A stretch of 64,000 nt of DNA from Paenibacillus sp. JJ-100 (lineage in GTDB: Bacteria; Bacillota; Bacilli; Paenibacillales; Paenibacillaceae). The DNA lies in assembly GCF_948329825.1 (NCBI RefSeq), contig NZ_CAOJCM010000009.1:1-64000 (forward strand). The letters are read 5' to 3'. The notes under the pieces are model-generated. The model was not told the origin of the DNA, made no database searches, and saw nothing but the letters and a program-made list of their open reading frames with translations. The position numbers and the translations under genes are program-made. This document shows positions 17,642 to 26,167 of the stretch, piece after piece. Within the stretch, counting starts at the first letter, position 1. Each line of letters opens with the position of its first letter.

Positions 17642-17671
17642 AAAGACCGCCTCTGTTGAGGACGGTCTTTT
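17642..17671 (+). terminator. chemoreceptor gene terminator
   Basis: AAAGACCGCCTC / GAGGACGGTCTTT stem with a 4-nt loop followed by TTTT. Confidence 0.85.
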
Positions 17672-17869
17672 GATGTTTTGTTTGTTTAAAAACGTGAGAC
17701 GGTATGAGCTTTGTTGTTGGGCGGGTGATTCTGATGTTCGCAGATGTTGACGAAAGCAGGATATGTTAAGATATGGGCAGAAATGAAGGGGTTAATCTCT
17801 ATAACATGGAAAATGATCGGGATTGTGCACCTATATCACGCATTTGGACTAAGGAGAGTGAATTGAATA

Positions 17870-18325
17870 ATGTTAATGGTACCTTACCGGGAGCAGGATC
17901 ACGCCAAGCTGGTTACCATCTGGGAGCGTGCTGTTCGAGCAACGCATACCTTTCTGGAAGAGCATCACTTTCTATTTTATAAACAAATGGTCACTGAAGC
18001 TCTGGAACAAAAGCAAGTAGAGGTATGGGAGGTGCTGGATACCGAGCAAGAGCCCATCGGGTTCATCGGTCTGGACAATACCTTTATTGAGATGCTGTTT
18101 GTAGACGAGTATTTTCAGGGACAAGGCGTCGGTAAATTTCTGGTCTTTCAAAGTATGAAGATGAAAGGCACAGCGCTTAGAGTGGATGTAAATGAACAAA
18201 ACGAGGATGCGGTCGGGTTCTATACCAAGCTGGGATTTATGCAGACAGGACGATCCGAACGGGACAGCTCGGGCAATCCTTTTCCGCTGCTGCATCTGGA
18301 GATGAAGCGAGCAGAAGGTCAGTAG
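17870..18325 (+). CDS. GNAT family N-acetyltransferase
   Basis: 151 aa acetyl-CoA-dependent acetyltransferase resembling the YjaB group. The acetyl-CoA pyrophosphate-binding motif is FQGQGVGKFL (about residues 82-91), preceded by strand IEMLFVDEY and followed by LRVDVNEQNEDAVGFYTKLGF, the usual motif B. The acceptor substrate cannot be read from sequence. AAGGAG lies 13 nt before the ATG at 17870; a second in-frame ATG at 17876 is possible. Convergent with the FNT channel gene. Confidence 0.88.
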   Translation: MLMVPYREQDHAKLVTIWERAVRATHTFLEEHHFLFYKQMVTEALEQKQVEVWEVLDTEQEPIGFIGLDNTFIEMLFVDEYFQGQGVGKFLVFQSMKMKGTALRVDVNEQNEDAVGFYTKLGFMQTGRSERDSSGNPFPLLHLEMKRAEGQ

Positions 18326-18374
18326 ATATGTTCATCATGCCTGTCGGGGTAAGATGACGACAGGTTAAGGCAAA

Positions 18375-18420
18375 CCCCCCGGGTGGTGTCTCCTGCATCT
18401 GAGAGACACCACCCGGGGGG
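18375..18420. repeat. very stable 18-bp perfect hairpin between convergent genes
   Basis: CCCCCCGGGTGGTGTCTC and its exact complement flank a 10-nt loop. The position between converging genes suggests a transcription stop, but neither strand has a proper T run (only TTT on the minus strand after the stem). Confidence 0.8.
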
Positions 18421-18492
18421 TGAATGGTTCCCTTACTGGTGACCCGTGGTTGTTAGACCGGGCAGGAAGGGGATCTTTTTTCCAAAATAAAA

Positions 18493-19284
18493 TTAATGTG
18501 TCTCTTCGTCCAGGAACGGTTTGTTCACCGCATAATACATGAAGCCCATTAGCAGCACACCGCCTACCAGATTACCAAGGGTCACTGGCACCAGGTTGTG
18601 AATCACACCGTCGAAGGAAATTGTCCCCGGGTGGTTTAACACCAGTGCAATTGCAAACGTACACATATTCGCAATGCTATGCTCATACCCCGAGATGAAA
18701 AAGCAGAAAACAAAGAGCATCATCGCAAACATTTTGGCGCCGTTCTCCTTCATAAACATCGGTACAAAAAACGCCAGGCATACGAGCCAGTTACAGAGGA
18801 TACCACGGAAAAAGAGCTGCATCGCTGGGGCTTCCATTTTGTGCTCGACCACACTCAGCAGAAAGCCGTTCACCTGTGCCGAATCGAACAGTCCCGTCAG
18901 GTAGATCAACAGGGCAAACACCGCCGCACCCATCATATTTCCGCTATAGCTTGCAATCCACAGCTTAACCACTTCAAGCCAGCGCAGCTTTTTGCGTAGT
19001 GCCGCATAGGTGTAATAGAACGTATTGCCAGTGAACAGATCACCGCCACCATAGGCAATCAGGATAATCGCCGCACCGAAGGTAATGGCTGCCATCGGGT
19101 ATGTGAACGGGGAATCTTCCATATAGAAGAAATTACCCGTCTTAAATGCGACAATGACACCGAATCCAATGAACATGCTAGCCAGCATAGAGCGCGACAG
19201 ATATCGCAGTAAACTTTGTTTGTAAATTTTGTGCTTCTTTAGAGCGAGCTGCTCGACACCACGTAGACCTTCTGTTTCCATCAT
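18493..19284 (-). CDS. formate/nitrite transporter (FNT) family channel
   Basis: 263 aa channel with six membrane helices. FNT features seen: the GFGVIVAFKTGNFF region in TM1, GGGDLFTGNTFYYTYA after TM2 (the conserved TGN motif), WIASYSGNMMGA in TM3, CNWLVCLAF in the fourth segment, GYEHSIANM with the central pore histidine, and VTLGNLVGGVLLMG in TM6. Members conduct formate, nitrite or hydrosulphide as the weak acid. Closest in style to Bacillus YwcJ/YrhG; no nitrite reductase or formate dehydrogenase gene adjoins it, so the substrate is open. A TATAAT on the minus strand at 19324-19329 is a candidate -10. Confidence 0.9.
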   Translation of the reverse strand: MMETEGLRGVEQLALKKHKIYKQSLLRYLSRSMLASMFIGFGVIVAFKTGNFFYMEDSPFTYPMAAITFGAAIILIAYGGGDLFTGNTFYYTYAALRKKLRWLEVVKLWIASYSGNMMGAAVFALLIYLTGLFDSAQVNGFLLSVVEHKMEAPAMQLFFRGILCNWLVCLAFFVPMFMKENGAKMFAMMLFVFCFFISGYEHSIANMCTFAIALVLNHPGTISFDGVIHNLVPVTLGNLVGGVLLMGFMYYAVNKPFLDEETH

Positions 19285-19496
19285 TCGCCCTCCCGTATGT
19301 AATGAATCATCTAAGTTGTCTACATTATACCTGTAAATGACGTTAGTGGTTGATCAAAACGAAAGAATTTAAATTTATATTATTATTAGATACTAAAGAG
19401 TGTCAGGTGTGTAGTATATGATCCTACGGAAAACTCCAACACGGAGATCTTAACTTCAAAAACATAATATGGGATGCCTTCCGTAAGGGAAGGGGA

Positions 19497-19913
19497 TTAT
19501 GATTGGGGATCCGATTCTGGCTTGAACTGGCCTGTGGGAAATGGAAACATGCAACTCTGCCAAATTTCATTCAGCTGCGCTTCGGTTCGTTCATGCGGAA
19601 CATGTTCTTCGGCATAAGAGCGCTCCAGCTTATCGCGCATAAACGATTCTGCATGGCGATTAGGATTAGAGTGGAACTGTTTGGAGAATTCGCCGTGAAC
19701 GTCTGCTTCTCTCATTTTGCTTAGCGCAATATTTAATAAAGGACTGCCTGCGTACAACAAAGAGGCGGTCTCTTCACATTCGAATTTGAGAAAAAGCAGT
19801 GCCTTCTGAATGGCATGAATCTCGCCTTGAGTAAGGTGAACCGCTTGAGTGGCTTCCTCTGCCGAGCGTTCTCTATGTTGTTCTTGTGAATGCTGTTGAT
19901 CATTGGAGTTCAT
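19497..19913 (-). CDS. hypothetical protein, third gene of the Im-like operon
   Basis: 138 aa, no family recognised. The N terminus is polar (Gln/His/Glu-rich). It is followed by a helical segment with LTQGEIHAIQKALLFLKFECEETASLLYAGSPLL and a charged C-terminal half rich in Glu, Arg and His. No signal peptide or membrane segment. Its ATG overlaps the stop of the HEAT-like gene (ATGA), so the two are translated together. Context ties it to an Im7/Im9-like immunity protein; whether it is a partner, a toxin remnant or an unrelated protein cannot be told. Confidence 0.75.
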   Translation of the reverse strand: MNSNDQQHSQEQHRERSAEEATQAVHLTQGEIHAIQKALLFLKFECEETASLLYAGSPLLNIALSKMREADVHGEFSKQFHSNPNRHAESFMRDKLERSYAEEHVPHERTEAQLNEIWQSCMFPFPTGQFKPESDPQS

Positions 19914-20428
19914 GGATTATCACGTCCTGATTCAGATTGAAGTTCCCATCTGGCCGAAGTACCGAAGTCGGGATGAGTTTGCAGGGATTCCAGCGCAAGC
20001 ACAGCTTGCGGGGAATGTTTGTTTGCTTTTATAACATCGAAAGCAGCGCTTTGCAACAGGATATAGGCATCCGATTCAATGACATCCTGAGCCAGCTGAA
20101 TCTCATTCTCGGTAACGGGGAGTAGAGCTAGAGTCAGTAAAGTTTGAATTTGCACATCCTCGTCTTCATCTGAATTACGTACCAACTGTCCTGCTGCTTC
20201 GCGGATCGTACTCAAAATTGGAGAAGCTTCTGCCATACCCAGGGCGCGCCAAGCCTCAATACGTACCAAATCTTCCTCCTGTCTGTCCATGCCAAGTGCA
20301 AGGACTTGCCGAGTTAATGCTGGATCAATTAATTCAATGATCTGACGAAGCGCTTCCTGTTTTTCCTCTGAAGTGGCTGAGTCGAGATTAAGCGCGTCCA
20401 ATGGGGGAGTTATATCTTTTTTAGACAT
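19910..20428 (-). CDS. HEAT-repeat-like protein in the Im-like operon
   Basis: 172 aa alpha-helical protein. Repeated helical pairs of HEAT type are visible: EDLVRIEAWRALGMAEASPIL, EDVQIQTLLTLALLPV and DAYILLQSAAFDVIKANKHS, each with the spaced alanine/leucine pattern. HEAT repeats bind proteins. AGGAGGTGA lies about 9 nt before the ATG. It is 28 nt downstream of the Im-like gene and overlaps the next gene by 4 nt, so the three form one operon. Function unknown; a scaffold or immunity role is only an inference from context. Confidence 0.75.
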   Translation of the reverse strand: MSKKDITPPLDALNLDSATSEEKQEALRQIIELIDPALTRQVLALGMDRQEEDLVRIEAWRALGMAEASPILSTIREAAGQLVRNSDEDEDVQIQTLLTLALLPVTENEIQLAQDVIESDAYILLQSAAFDVIKANKHSPQAVLALESLQTHPDFGTSARWELQSESGRDNP

Positions 20429-20456
20429 AAGTTTCGTTCACCTCCTGAGAGAGAGT

Positions 20457-20675
20457 TTAAGATTGGGGTGGGAGTTGAATAGGACGAGCTTGAAGTGCCT
20501 CTTCCACGATCTGCTCCGGGGTAAGATCACGTTCATCCCAAAAAATCAGATTACTAACCTCTGCATAAGGCAGTGCCTGCTGCACCTCGATCAACATATC
20601 ATCAAGCTCCTGCTCAGTTCCTTCCGCATTCATAATGTTGCGAACTAACGCGATGAGATGTTCATGATTGGACAT
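20457..20675 (-). CDS. colicin-immunity (Im7/Im9-like) family protein
   Basis: 72 aa from the ATG at 20675, which is 7 nt after AGGAGGT (20683-20689); an ATG directly before it is also possible. The order of features matches Im7/Im9 of the colicin/pyocin DNase immunity family: helix I LIALVRNIMNAEG, a helix II segment ELDDMLIEVQQAL, a short helix III turn EVSNLIFWDE where Im9 has SGSDLIYYP, and helix IV LTPEQIVEEAL where Im9 has SPSGIVNTVKQW. Im proteins bind and block HNH nuclease toxins. No HNH toxin gene is next to it. First gene of an operon with a HEAT-like and an unknown gene. Recognised by eye; profile search needed to settle it. Confidence 0.72.
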   Translation of the reverse strand: MSNHEHLIALVRNIMNAEGTEQELDDMLIEVQQALPYAEVSNLIFWDERDLTPEQIVEEALQARPIQLPPQS

Positions 20676-20838
20676 CATCTGTACCTCCTGAAGATTGATT
20701 GCGATGGCCACGATGATAGCGCGTATCATGTAACCTTTAAGATAACGAGTCAGTAGTAAATCCCCCTTATCTGATAACTATGTCTAAGCATAAGTCTATC
20801 ATTGATAAGGGGAAAGTTCATGGTAAGAAGGTCGTTGT

Positions 20839-21849
20839 TTAGTCCATCGTAATAGCAATGTTACCGAACTGCTCGCCTTTTTCCATGCGTTCAAACGCTT
20901 GTGCTGCATCTTGAAGTGAATAGACGCTGTCTACTACAGGATGTATCTTATGTTTTTCTACCCACTCCAGCATTTGCACAAACTCTTCACGGCTACCCAT
21001 GGAGGTGCCAATCAGGCTGATTTGCGGAAAAAAGATTGAACGAATCGGCAGATGTAGGTCATCACCGGAGCTTGCACCAAACATCACAATTCGTCCGCCA
21101 GGTCGGATCATCTTCTCATATTTGGGGAACATAGCTTGTCCAATACTATCCAGGATGATGTCTACCGGACCAAGGTTGTTCAATGTGTCATTCCAATCTG
21201 CGTGACTATCCAGGGCTTGGGAAGCTCCCAGACGTAACGCTTCAGCTCGTTTAACCTCACTTCTTGACGTTACCGTTACCCTCGCTCCAGCGGTGGTTGC
21301 CATGAGTAGGGCGTAGGTAGCTACACCGCCTCCAACGCCGGGAATGAGGATGTGCTCACCTGCTCTCAGCCCGCCACGAGTGAACAATGCCCGGTATGCT
21401 GTCAGCGCGGAAAGAGACAATACGCCAGCTTCAATCCAGGAGAGGTGCTCGGGCTTGGGTAGCACATTGCTGGCTGGAAGTTCAATATATTGTGCGAGCG
21501 TTCCATTCGATGGCCCGCCAACAATTTGCGGAACCACGGGCACATCTGCGGTATGTTCCCAACCAATCGTAGGATGAATGATGACATGTTGACCTAAAGC
21601 GAGATGCAGCACCCCTTGTCCAACCTCCACGATGATGCCCGCCCCGTCCGACCCGGGAATAAACGGCGTGTCTTGAGGCGAACGGTCTGACATGATGAAG
21701 AGATCACGATGATTAAGTCCAGCTGCGCGAAGCTCTATAACAACGTGTCCCGGCTTTGCTTGAGGTGTTGCACAGGATGAATATTGAAGACCTTCAAGGC
21801 CACGATGACCTGAATGGTTCATTGCGTACATGGTTTGTGTTGCTTTCAT
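20839..21849 (-). CDS. zinc-independent MDR family oxidoreductase (quinone reductase-like)
   Basis: 336 aa medium-chain dehydrogenase/reductase similar to Bacillus YogA. N-terminal GroES-like domain with AAGLNHRDLFIMSD and PGSDGAGIIVEVG; Rossmann domain with the nucleotide-binding turn IPGVGGGVATYALLMA near residue 168 and TSRSEVKRAEALRLGA. The structural-zinc cysteine cluster of alcohol dehydrogenases is absent, which fits the quinone reductase/enoyl reductase branch using NAD(P)H. GGGGAGGT lies 8 nt upstream. The divergent LysR gene, 171 bp away, is the probable regulator. Confidence 0.9.
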   Translation of the reverse strand: MKATQTMYAMNHSGHRGLEGLQYSSCATPQAKPGHVVIELRAAGLNHRDLFIMSDRSPQDTPFIPGSDGAGIIVEVGQGVLHLALGQHVIIHPTIGWEHTADVPVVPQIVGGPSNGTLAQYIELPASNVLPKPEHLSWIEAGVLSLSALTAYRALFTRGGLRAGEHILIPGVGGGVATYALLMATTAGARVTVTSRSEVKRAEALRLGASQALDSHADWNDTLNNLGPVDIILDSIGQAMFPKYEKMIRPGGRIVMFGASSGDDLHLPIRSIFFPQISLIGTSMGSREEFVQMLEWVEKHKIHPVVDSVYSLQDAAQAFERMEKGEQFGNIAITMD

Positions 21850-22020
21850 AGATAATACCTCCCCGTAGAATTTAGGTTAGTCTGTTATCGTAGTGATCGT
21901 GTAAATAGATAGACTACGTATTACCGAGTCATTGTACAGGCAGTCTGGAAACACGTAAAATAAACAGAAATGAAGGTCAGTATCAAGAATAATGATAGAT
22001 AACAAGCAGGTGAGAAGAAA

Positions 22021-22881
22021 ATGGATGCAGGGGATTTGAAAATATTCCAGGCGGTTGCCCGCGAGGGCAGTATCACTAAAGCCGCCATCGTACTTAATTA
22101 TGTGCAATCCAACGTAACCACACGGATCAGACAATTGGAAGCGCAGCTTCAGGTGCCATTGTTTTACCGTTCCAATCGTGGAATGATACTTACCCCGGCC
22201 GGAGAGAATTTGCTTGGCTACGCGGATCGAATATTGCAATTATTAAATGAAGCAGAGCAGGTGACGCAGGAAGGTGGTCCACCGACGGGGAATCTGCGAT
22301 TAGGTTCGATTGAGACGGCAGCTTCCCGTTTCGTGACACCGCTCCTGGCAGAGTACTGCGCATGTTATCCGAAGGTGCATTATTCCCTTGTCACAGGTGG
22401 TACACATGAGTTAAATCAGAAGGTTATCGAGCATGAATTGCATGGCGCTATGGTCTATGGCCCTGTAGAACATGAGAAGCTGAATTATATGAAGATATAC
22501 GACGATGAAATGGTGCTGATCGCTAAACCGGGAGAAGATGACATATCTGTACTGCTCCGCAGGCCAATGTTGTTTTTTGAGGTTGGATGCAGTCATCGCA
22601 CTCAAGCTGAGGATTTTTTGAAAACTAGAGGAATTCAATTATTAAACGTCATGGAATATGGGACACTGGACACAATTCTCCATGGTGTTACGGCAGGCTT
22701 GGGTGTATCCTTGCTGCCACGTTCTTCGGTTGTTCAAGCAGCATCCAGAGGTGAGGTGGAACTTGTATCTCTGCCTGATCCGTATTCTCGTTTGGAAGTA
22801 GGGTTTGTGTACGCTCGTGGTGAACATAGTTCTAGTGCGCTTCATGCACTGGTGGAGATTATGACCGTACTGGAATCATAA
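22021..22881 (+). CDS. LysR family transcriptional regulator
   Basis: 286 aa. Residues 1-60 form the winged helix-turn-helix (DLKIFQAVAREGSITKAAIVLNYVQSNVTTRIRQLE), followed by a linker helix and a periplasmic-binding-protein-like effector domain (about 88-286). LysR proteins usually control a divergently transcribed neighbour, here the MDR reductase, from the shared 171-bp intergenic region. Effector unknown. Confidence 0.92.
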   Translation: MDAGDLKIFQAVAREGSITKAAIVLNYVQSNVTTRIRQLEAQLQVPLFYRSNRGMILTPAGENLLGYADRILQLLNEAEQVTQEGGPPTGNLRLGSIETAASRFVTPLLAEYCACYPKVHYSLVTGGTHELNQKVIEHELHGAMVYGPVEHEKLNYMKIYDDEMVLIAKPGEDDISVLLRRPMLFFEVGCSHRTQAEDFLKTRGIQLLNVMEYGTLDTILHGVTAGLGVSLLPRSSVVQAASRGEVELVSLPDPYSRLEVGFVYARGEHSSSALHALVEIMTVLES

Positions 22882-23059
22882 AGTATGTGAATGGAATGAA
22901 TCAGGAGGTTGCTTGGCTTCTTATTGAGCTGCCACAGCGTTAGATTGGCGGGCAATTGCGGCATTAGGAGGAGGAACTGGAGGTCGATCTCGGTGTATTG
23001 TCGTAAGCACGGGATCAAGATACGAATCCATATGCAAAAAATTCTATAATGTAATGAAA

Positions 23060-23086
23060 CGGCTCTGTCCTTTTGGACAGGGCTTT
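23060..23086 (+). terminator. LysR gene terminator
   Basis: GCTCTGTCC / GGACAGGGC stem (one G-T pair) with a TTTT loop, followed by TTT. It lies in the gap 22882-23323, where I find no further gene; AT-rich sequence from 23200 probably holds the protease promoter. Confidence 0.75.
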
Positions 23087-23323
23087 AATTCGTATGCGCA
23101 ATTCCGTGAAAGTATTTTTCATGAATGAGAAAAAAGGGTTCAGCTATAATCTGATTTGATCAAATGAAATATAAGCATAGATACACGAACCTATACACAA
23201 ATCAGGTATAAAGTATGATTACAAGAATGTGTAAAAAATGCAAAAATAATAAAGGTAATATATTACATAAAATTTAAAATAAAGGTAACGATTCTGAGGG
23301 TGAAAAGAGAAGGGATGAGGAGC

Positions 23324-24703
23324 ATGTTTTCGCGTCAAAAATGTACATTAGCTGTAATGTCACTCGCACTATCTGCAACATTGCTAGGAGGAAGTACAGC
23401 CTGGTCTGGAGAGGTCTACGCAGCTGAGGAAGCCAATTCAAGGGTAACCATAAGTGCTACTTTATCAGACATGCCTTCGGAATTAAGATCTTCCATTGAG
23501 TGGGTATACACCAATCGTATGATCAAGGAACGTTCGGTGAATCGGAAGAATCTAATCTATGATCAGATTTTTACGGGACAAGGGACCATTAATTATGTGG
23601 TGCGGTGGCAATCTACCAAGAATGTGACTCTGCAACAGCGCAAGGATATTGAGAAGATGCTGGGGCGTCAGCTTAATAATTGGACTAAACATCTCAAGGG
23701 TTACGATGGTTGGCCATATGGAGATATTAAAGTTAAAGTCGTCGGTTGGGCAGTGGCGAATCCGACACAGATATTAAATAAACAATCGGACGAAATCGTG
23801 TATACCACCACTTCTATAGATGAGCTGAGCAAGTCAGATCCTAAAATCCCGGCAGCCTTACCGTATGCCCCTAGCGAGTTGTCTAGGTTCGAACACTTTG
23901 AGAATGCAAACTATGTGTATCCGGGTGGTTTGGACAAACGCTTTGACATGTACTTGTGGGGCACGTCTAATTTCGGCGGTGGCGCTGGTGGAGACTGGGG
24001 ACAGCGCGTATCGGATGATTACATCTTGAGTACTGTGAACAACGATGAAGTTCATATTGTCGAGCATGAAATTGGACACAGCTTTGGCCTGCCTGATTTC
24101 TATGAAGTGGCAGACCGTCCACCAGGTGGATTCCCGCTACCAACAATTATGTGGGCAGGGAATTCGAATATCATTACGAAATGGGACATCTGGTTACTGC
24201 GGTATACGTGGAGCCAGTTGAAGAAAGACACAGCACGTTTCCCTCTTGCACCGTCAACGAATCAGCCTGTGAATGTAGCCCATCGCGCTAAAGTGACAAC
24301 GTCCTATGTTTCTCCATGGGAGACGATTGCTGCCCTGAATGATGGTTTAGATCCGGCACATTCCAATGATCGCACGCAAAAAGTATATGGAAACTGGCCA
24401 GAGATAGGAACGCATTGGGTGCAGTATGATTTTGATCGCACCTACACTTTGTCACAGACAGATGTGTACTGGTTCAAAGATGGCGGTGGCATTGATGTAC
24501 CTCGCTCATATAAAATGGAGTATTGGGATGGCACAGCATGGCGTGAAGTGAAAAATGCCAAAGGCATGGGAACTCGAGCAGATATGTATAATACAACTAC
24601 CTTTGATCCAGTGAGCACAACCAAAATTCGTCTCCAAATGGTCTCCAGCAGCAAGGCTTCTACAGGTATTCTGGAATGGAAAGTAACGGGGATTGCATTA
24701 TAA
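23324..24703 (+). CDS. secreted metzincin-like protease with C-terminal F5/8-type (discoidin-like) domain
   Basis: About 459 aa. A Sec signal peptide ends near VYAAEE. The catalytic motif H248-E249-I-G-H252-S-F-G-L-P-D258 fits HExxHxxGxxD, in which His, His and Asp bind zinc; about 20 residues later LPTIMWAGNS is a plausible Met-turn. The Asp as third ligand recalls snapalysin (M7) and immune inhibitor A (M6), but the rest does not match either by eye. The C-terminal 140 residues (VNVAHRAKVTTSYVSPWE to LEWKVTGI) resemble a galactose-binding-like F5/8 type C domain. The start at 23324 is chosen because GAAGGG sits 9 nt upstream; an in-frame GTG at 23300 and ATG at 23315 are alternatives. Monocistronic. 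Confidence 0.8.
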   Translation: MFSRQKCTLAVMSLALSATLLGGSTAWSGEVYAAEEANSRVTISATLSDMPSELRSSIEWVYTNRMIKERSVNRKNLIYDQIFTGQGTINYVVRWQSTKNVTLQQRKDIEKMLGRQLNNWTKHLKGYDGWPYGDIKVKVVGWAVANPTQILNKQSDEIVYTTTSIDELSKSDPKIPAALPYAPSELSRFEHFENANYVYPGGLDKRFDMYLWGTSNFGGGAGGDWGQRVSDDYILSTVNNDEVHIVEHEIGHSFGLPDFYEVADRPPGGFPLPTIMWAGNSNIITKWDIWLLRYTWSQLKKDTARFPLAPSTNQPVNVAHRAKVTTSYVSPWETIAALNDGLDPAHSNDRTQKVYGNWPEIGTHWVQYDFDRTYTLSQTDVYWFKDGGGIDVPRSYKMEYWDGTAWREVKNAKGMGTRADMYNTTTFDPVSTTKIRLQMVSSSKASTGILEWKVTGIAL

Positions 24704-24723
24704 AGGTAAATGATCTATATGAA

Positions 24724-24759
24724 TGGCTGATCAGAGAGGTGCTCTGATCAGCCATTTTT
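24724..24759 (+). terminator. protease gene terminator
   Basis: 13-bp stem TGGCTGATCAGAG / CTCTGATCAGCCA with a 5-nt loop followed by TTTTT. Confidence 0.92.
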
Positions 24760-24800
24760 CAGGTTAGATCGATTAAGGTTTGGGTTGATGAGATGCTTGA

Positions 24801-25841
24801 TTACAAATGTATCTTTTCATGAATATATTTTCGATAAAGAGCAGGCGTGATTTCCTCGAACTTTTTGAAAATTTTAATAAAATACCCCGATTCATTAAAT
24901 CCCAGCTCATCGCTGATCTGTGAAACGGGCATGTCAGTGACCTCCAGTAGCTGCTTGGCCCACTTGATTTTGAGTTTGGCGAGATAGGTGGTGAAGTTCT
25001 CACCCGTCTCCTTGGCGAATAGCCTGCTGAAATAGCTCGGACTCAGGTGGCACAGTTCGGCGGCTTGCTTTAGCGAGACCTGTTCACTTTTGTGACTATG
25101 GATATAGTCAAAAGCAGGCTGGAGCACCGGATTTACACTTTCCGTATCACTCGGACTGTTTTTGAGATAAGCATCTGCAATGGCGTTGGTCATTTCCTTT
25201 TTGATTGACTCAATGTTACGGATCGAATACCCCGGCAGAATGGTGGACAAGTTGACGGACTCCTGATTGCCGGAAGCTTTCTTGAACATCTCTACCAGCA
25301 GGTTTTTATTCAAGGCTTCCTCCACGATATAGTTGCACAGCAAGGATAGCATATTGGAAATTTTCACGATCTCCTCATACGTCATGACGGGAAGCTGGTC
25401 GTAATCTGCCTGTAACTCTTTCATTTTTGCATCATGCATAGGTACGTTTTTGGACGTGACGATCTGTTCCAGATCCGTTCCCTTCTCAGGGTCAGCCAGC
25501 TTGACTTGCCCAGCCATGACCGCTCCGATATATTTCCCATCAATGGTAATTGGAATCGCTATATCAATGATATTGAAATGACAAAGGTAAACATAGGGTT
25601 CGTTAAGGCGAACAGCCTCCAAACCGCCGCGTGAGTCACATTTTTGACAGTAGGGAAGTAGCTCGGGATCTTTGCGGACGTTCTGACAGAATGCTTGACA
25701 GCTGCTGTGGGTCGTAACGGGTATGCCTTTATAATCGACAGTAAGAATGGCAAGTTTAGTGACCGTGGCAAGGGAATCCTGAAGGCGTTTCCACTTGTCC
25801 AGATCCAGTATTTTATTGATGTGAAGATATTCTTTAATCAT
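24801..25841 (-). CDS. PocR-domain AraC family regulator of glycerol/dihydroxyacetone genes
   Basis: 346 aa. The N-terminal half (about 8-175) resembles the PocR sensory domain, with its conserved cysteines (SSCQAFCQNVRK, LPYCQKCDSRGG, YLCHFNIIDIAIPI). The C-terminal 100 residues are an AraC double helix-turn-helix (VSLKQAAELCHLSPSYFSRLFAKETG, then ISDELGFNESGYFIKIFKKFEEITPALYRK). PocR controls propanediol genes in Salmonella and related sensors control glycerol fermentation. It diverges from gldA-dhaK, so control of that operon is the natural reading, with glycerol or dihydroxyacetone as possible ligand (inference). Confidence 0.9.
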   Translation of the reverse strand: MIKEYLHINKILDLDKWKRLQDSLATVTKLAILTVDYKGIPVTTHSSCQAFCQNVRKDPELLPYCQKCDSRGGLEAVRLNEPYVYLCHFNIIDIAIPITIDGKYIGAVMAGQVKLADPEKGTDLEQIVTSKNVPMHDAKMKELQADYDQLPVMTYEEIVKISNMLSLLCNYIVEEALNKNLLVEMFKKASGNQESVNLSTILPGYSIRNIESIKKEMTNAIADAYLKNSPSDTESVNPVLQPAFDYIHSHKSEQVSLKQAAELCHLSPSYFSRLFAKETGENFTTYLAKLKIKWAKQLLEVTDMPVSQISDELGFNESGYFIKIFKKFEEITPALYRKYIHEKIHL

Positions 25842-26011
25842 ATGAGTAACCTCCGTTGCAGACCGAATTCGTAGATCGGAGAGTCGTTAAAATTTGAAAT
25901 TTGTACATATTAAAATGCGGGCACAGCGGGTAATAGAAAATAAGAGGTCAAAATTCAACCATCTCATGACAATAACATACCACGAATATGAGAAAAAGCA
26001 AAAAATTACGA

Positions 26012-26038
26012 TTGATAATTATAATTATTTGTTATCAA
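26012..26038. promoter_or_regulatory. dyad TTGATAA-N13-TTATCAA upstream of gldA
   Basis: Perfect 7-bp inverted arms at 26012-26018 and 26032-26038 with an AT-rich centre, in the 326-bp divergent region between the AraC-type regulator and gldA. A regulator-binding role is inferred from position. Confidence 0.4.
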
Positions 26039-26077
26039 AGTCCACTGTAAACCTTCTGTTTCTGCGTTATATTTAGG

Positions 26078-26094
26078 TTAATTGCAACAATTAA
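26078..26094. promoter_or_regulatory. dyad TTAATTG-CAA-CAATTAA upstream of gldA
   Basis: Perfect 7-3-7 inverted repeat ending 73 bp before the gldA start. Candidate operator; too short and AT-rich to be a terminator. Function inferred from position only. Confidence 0.4.
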
Positions 26095-26167
26095 AATTTG
26101 AAGGACAAGCTTTATTGTGATGTCTTGGCATTACCATCTATCTTACTACTAGGAGGCATATCATATT

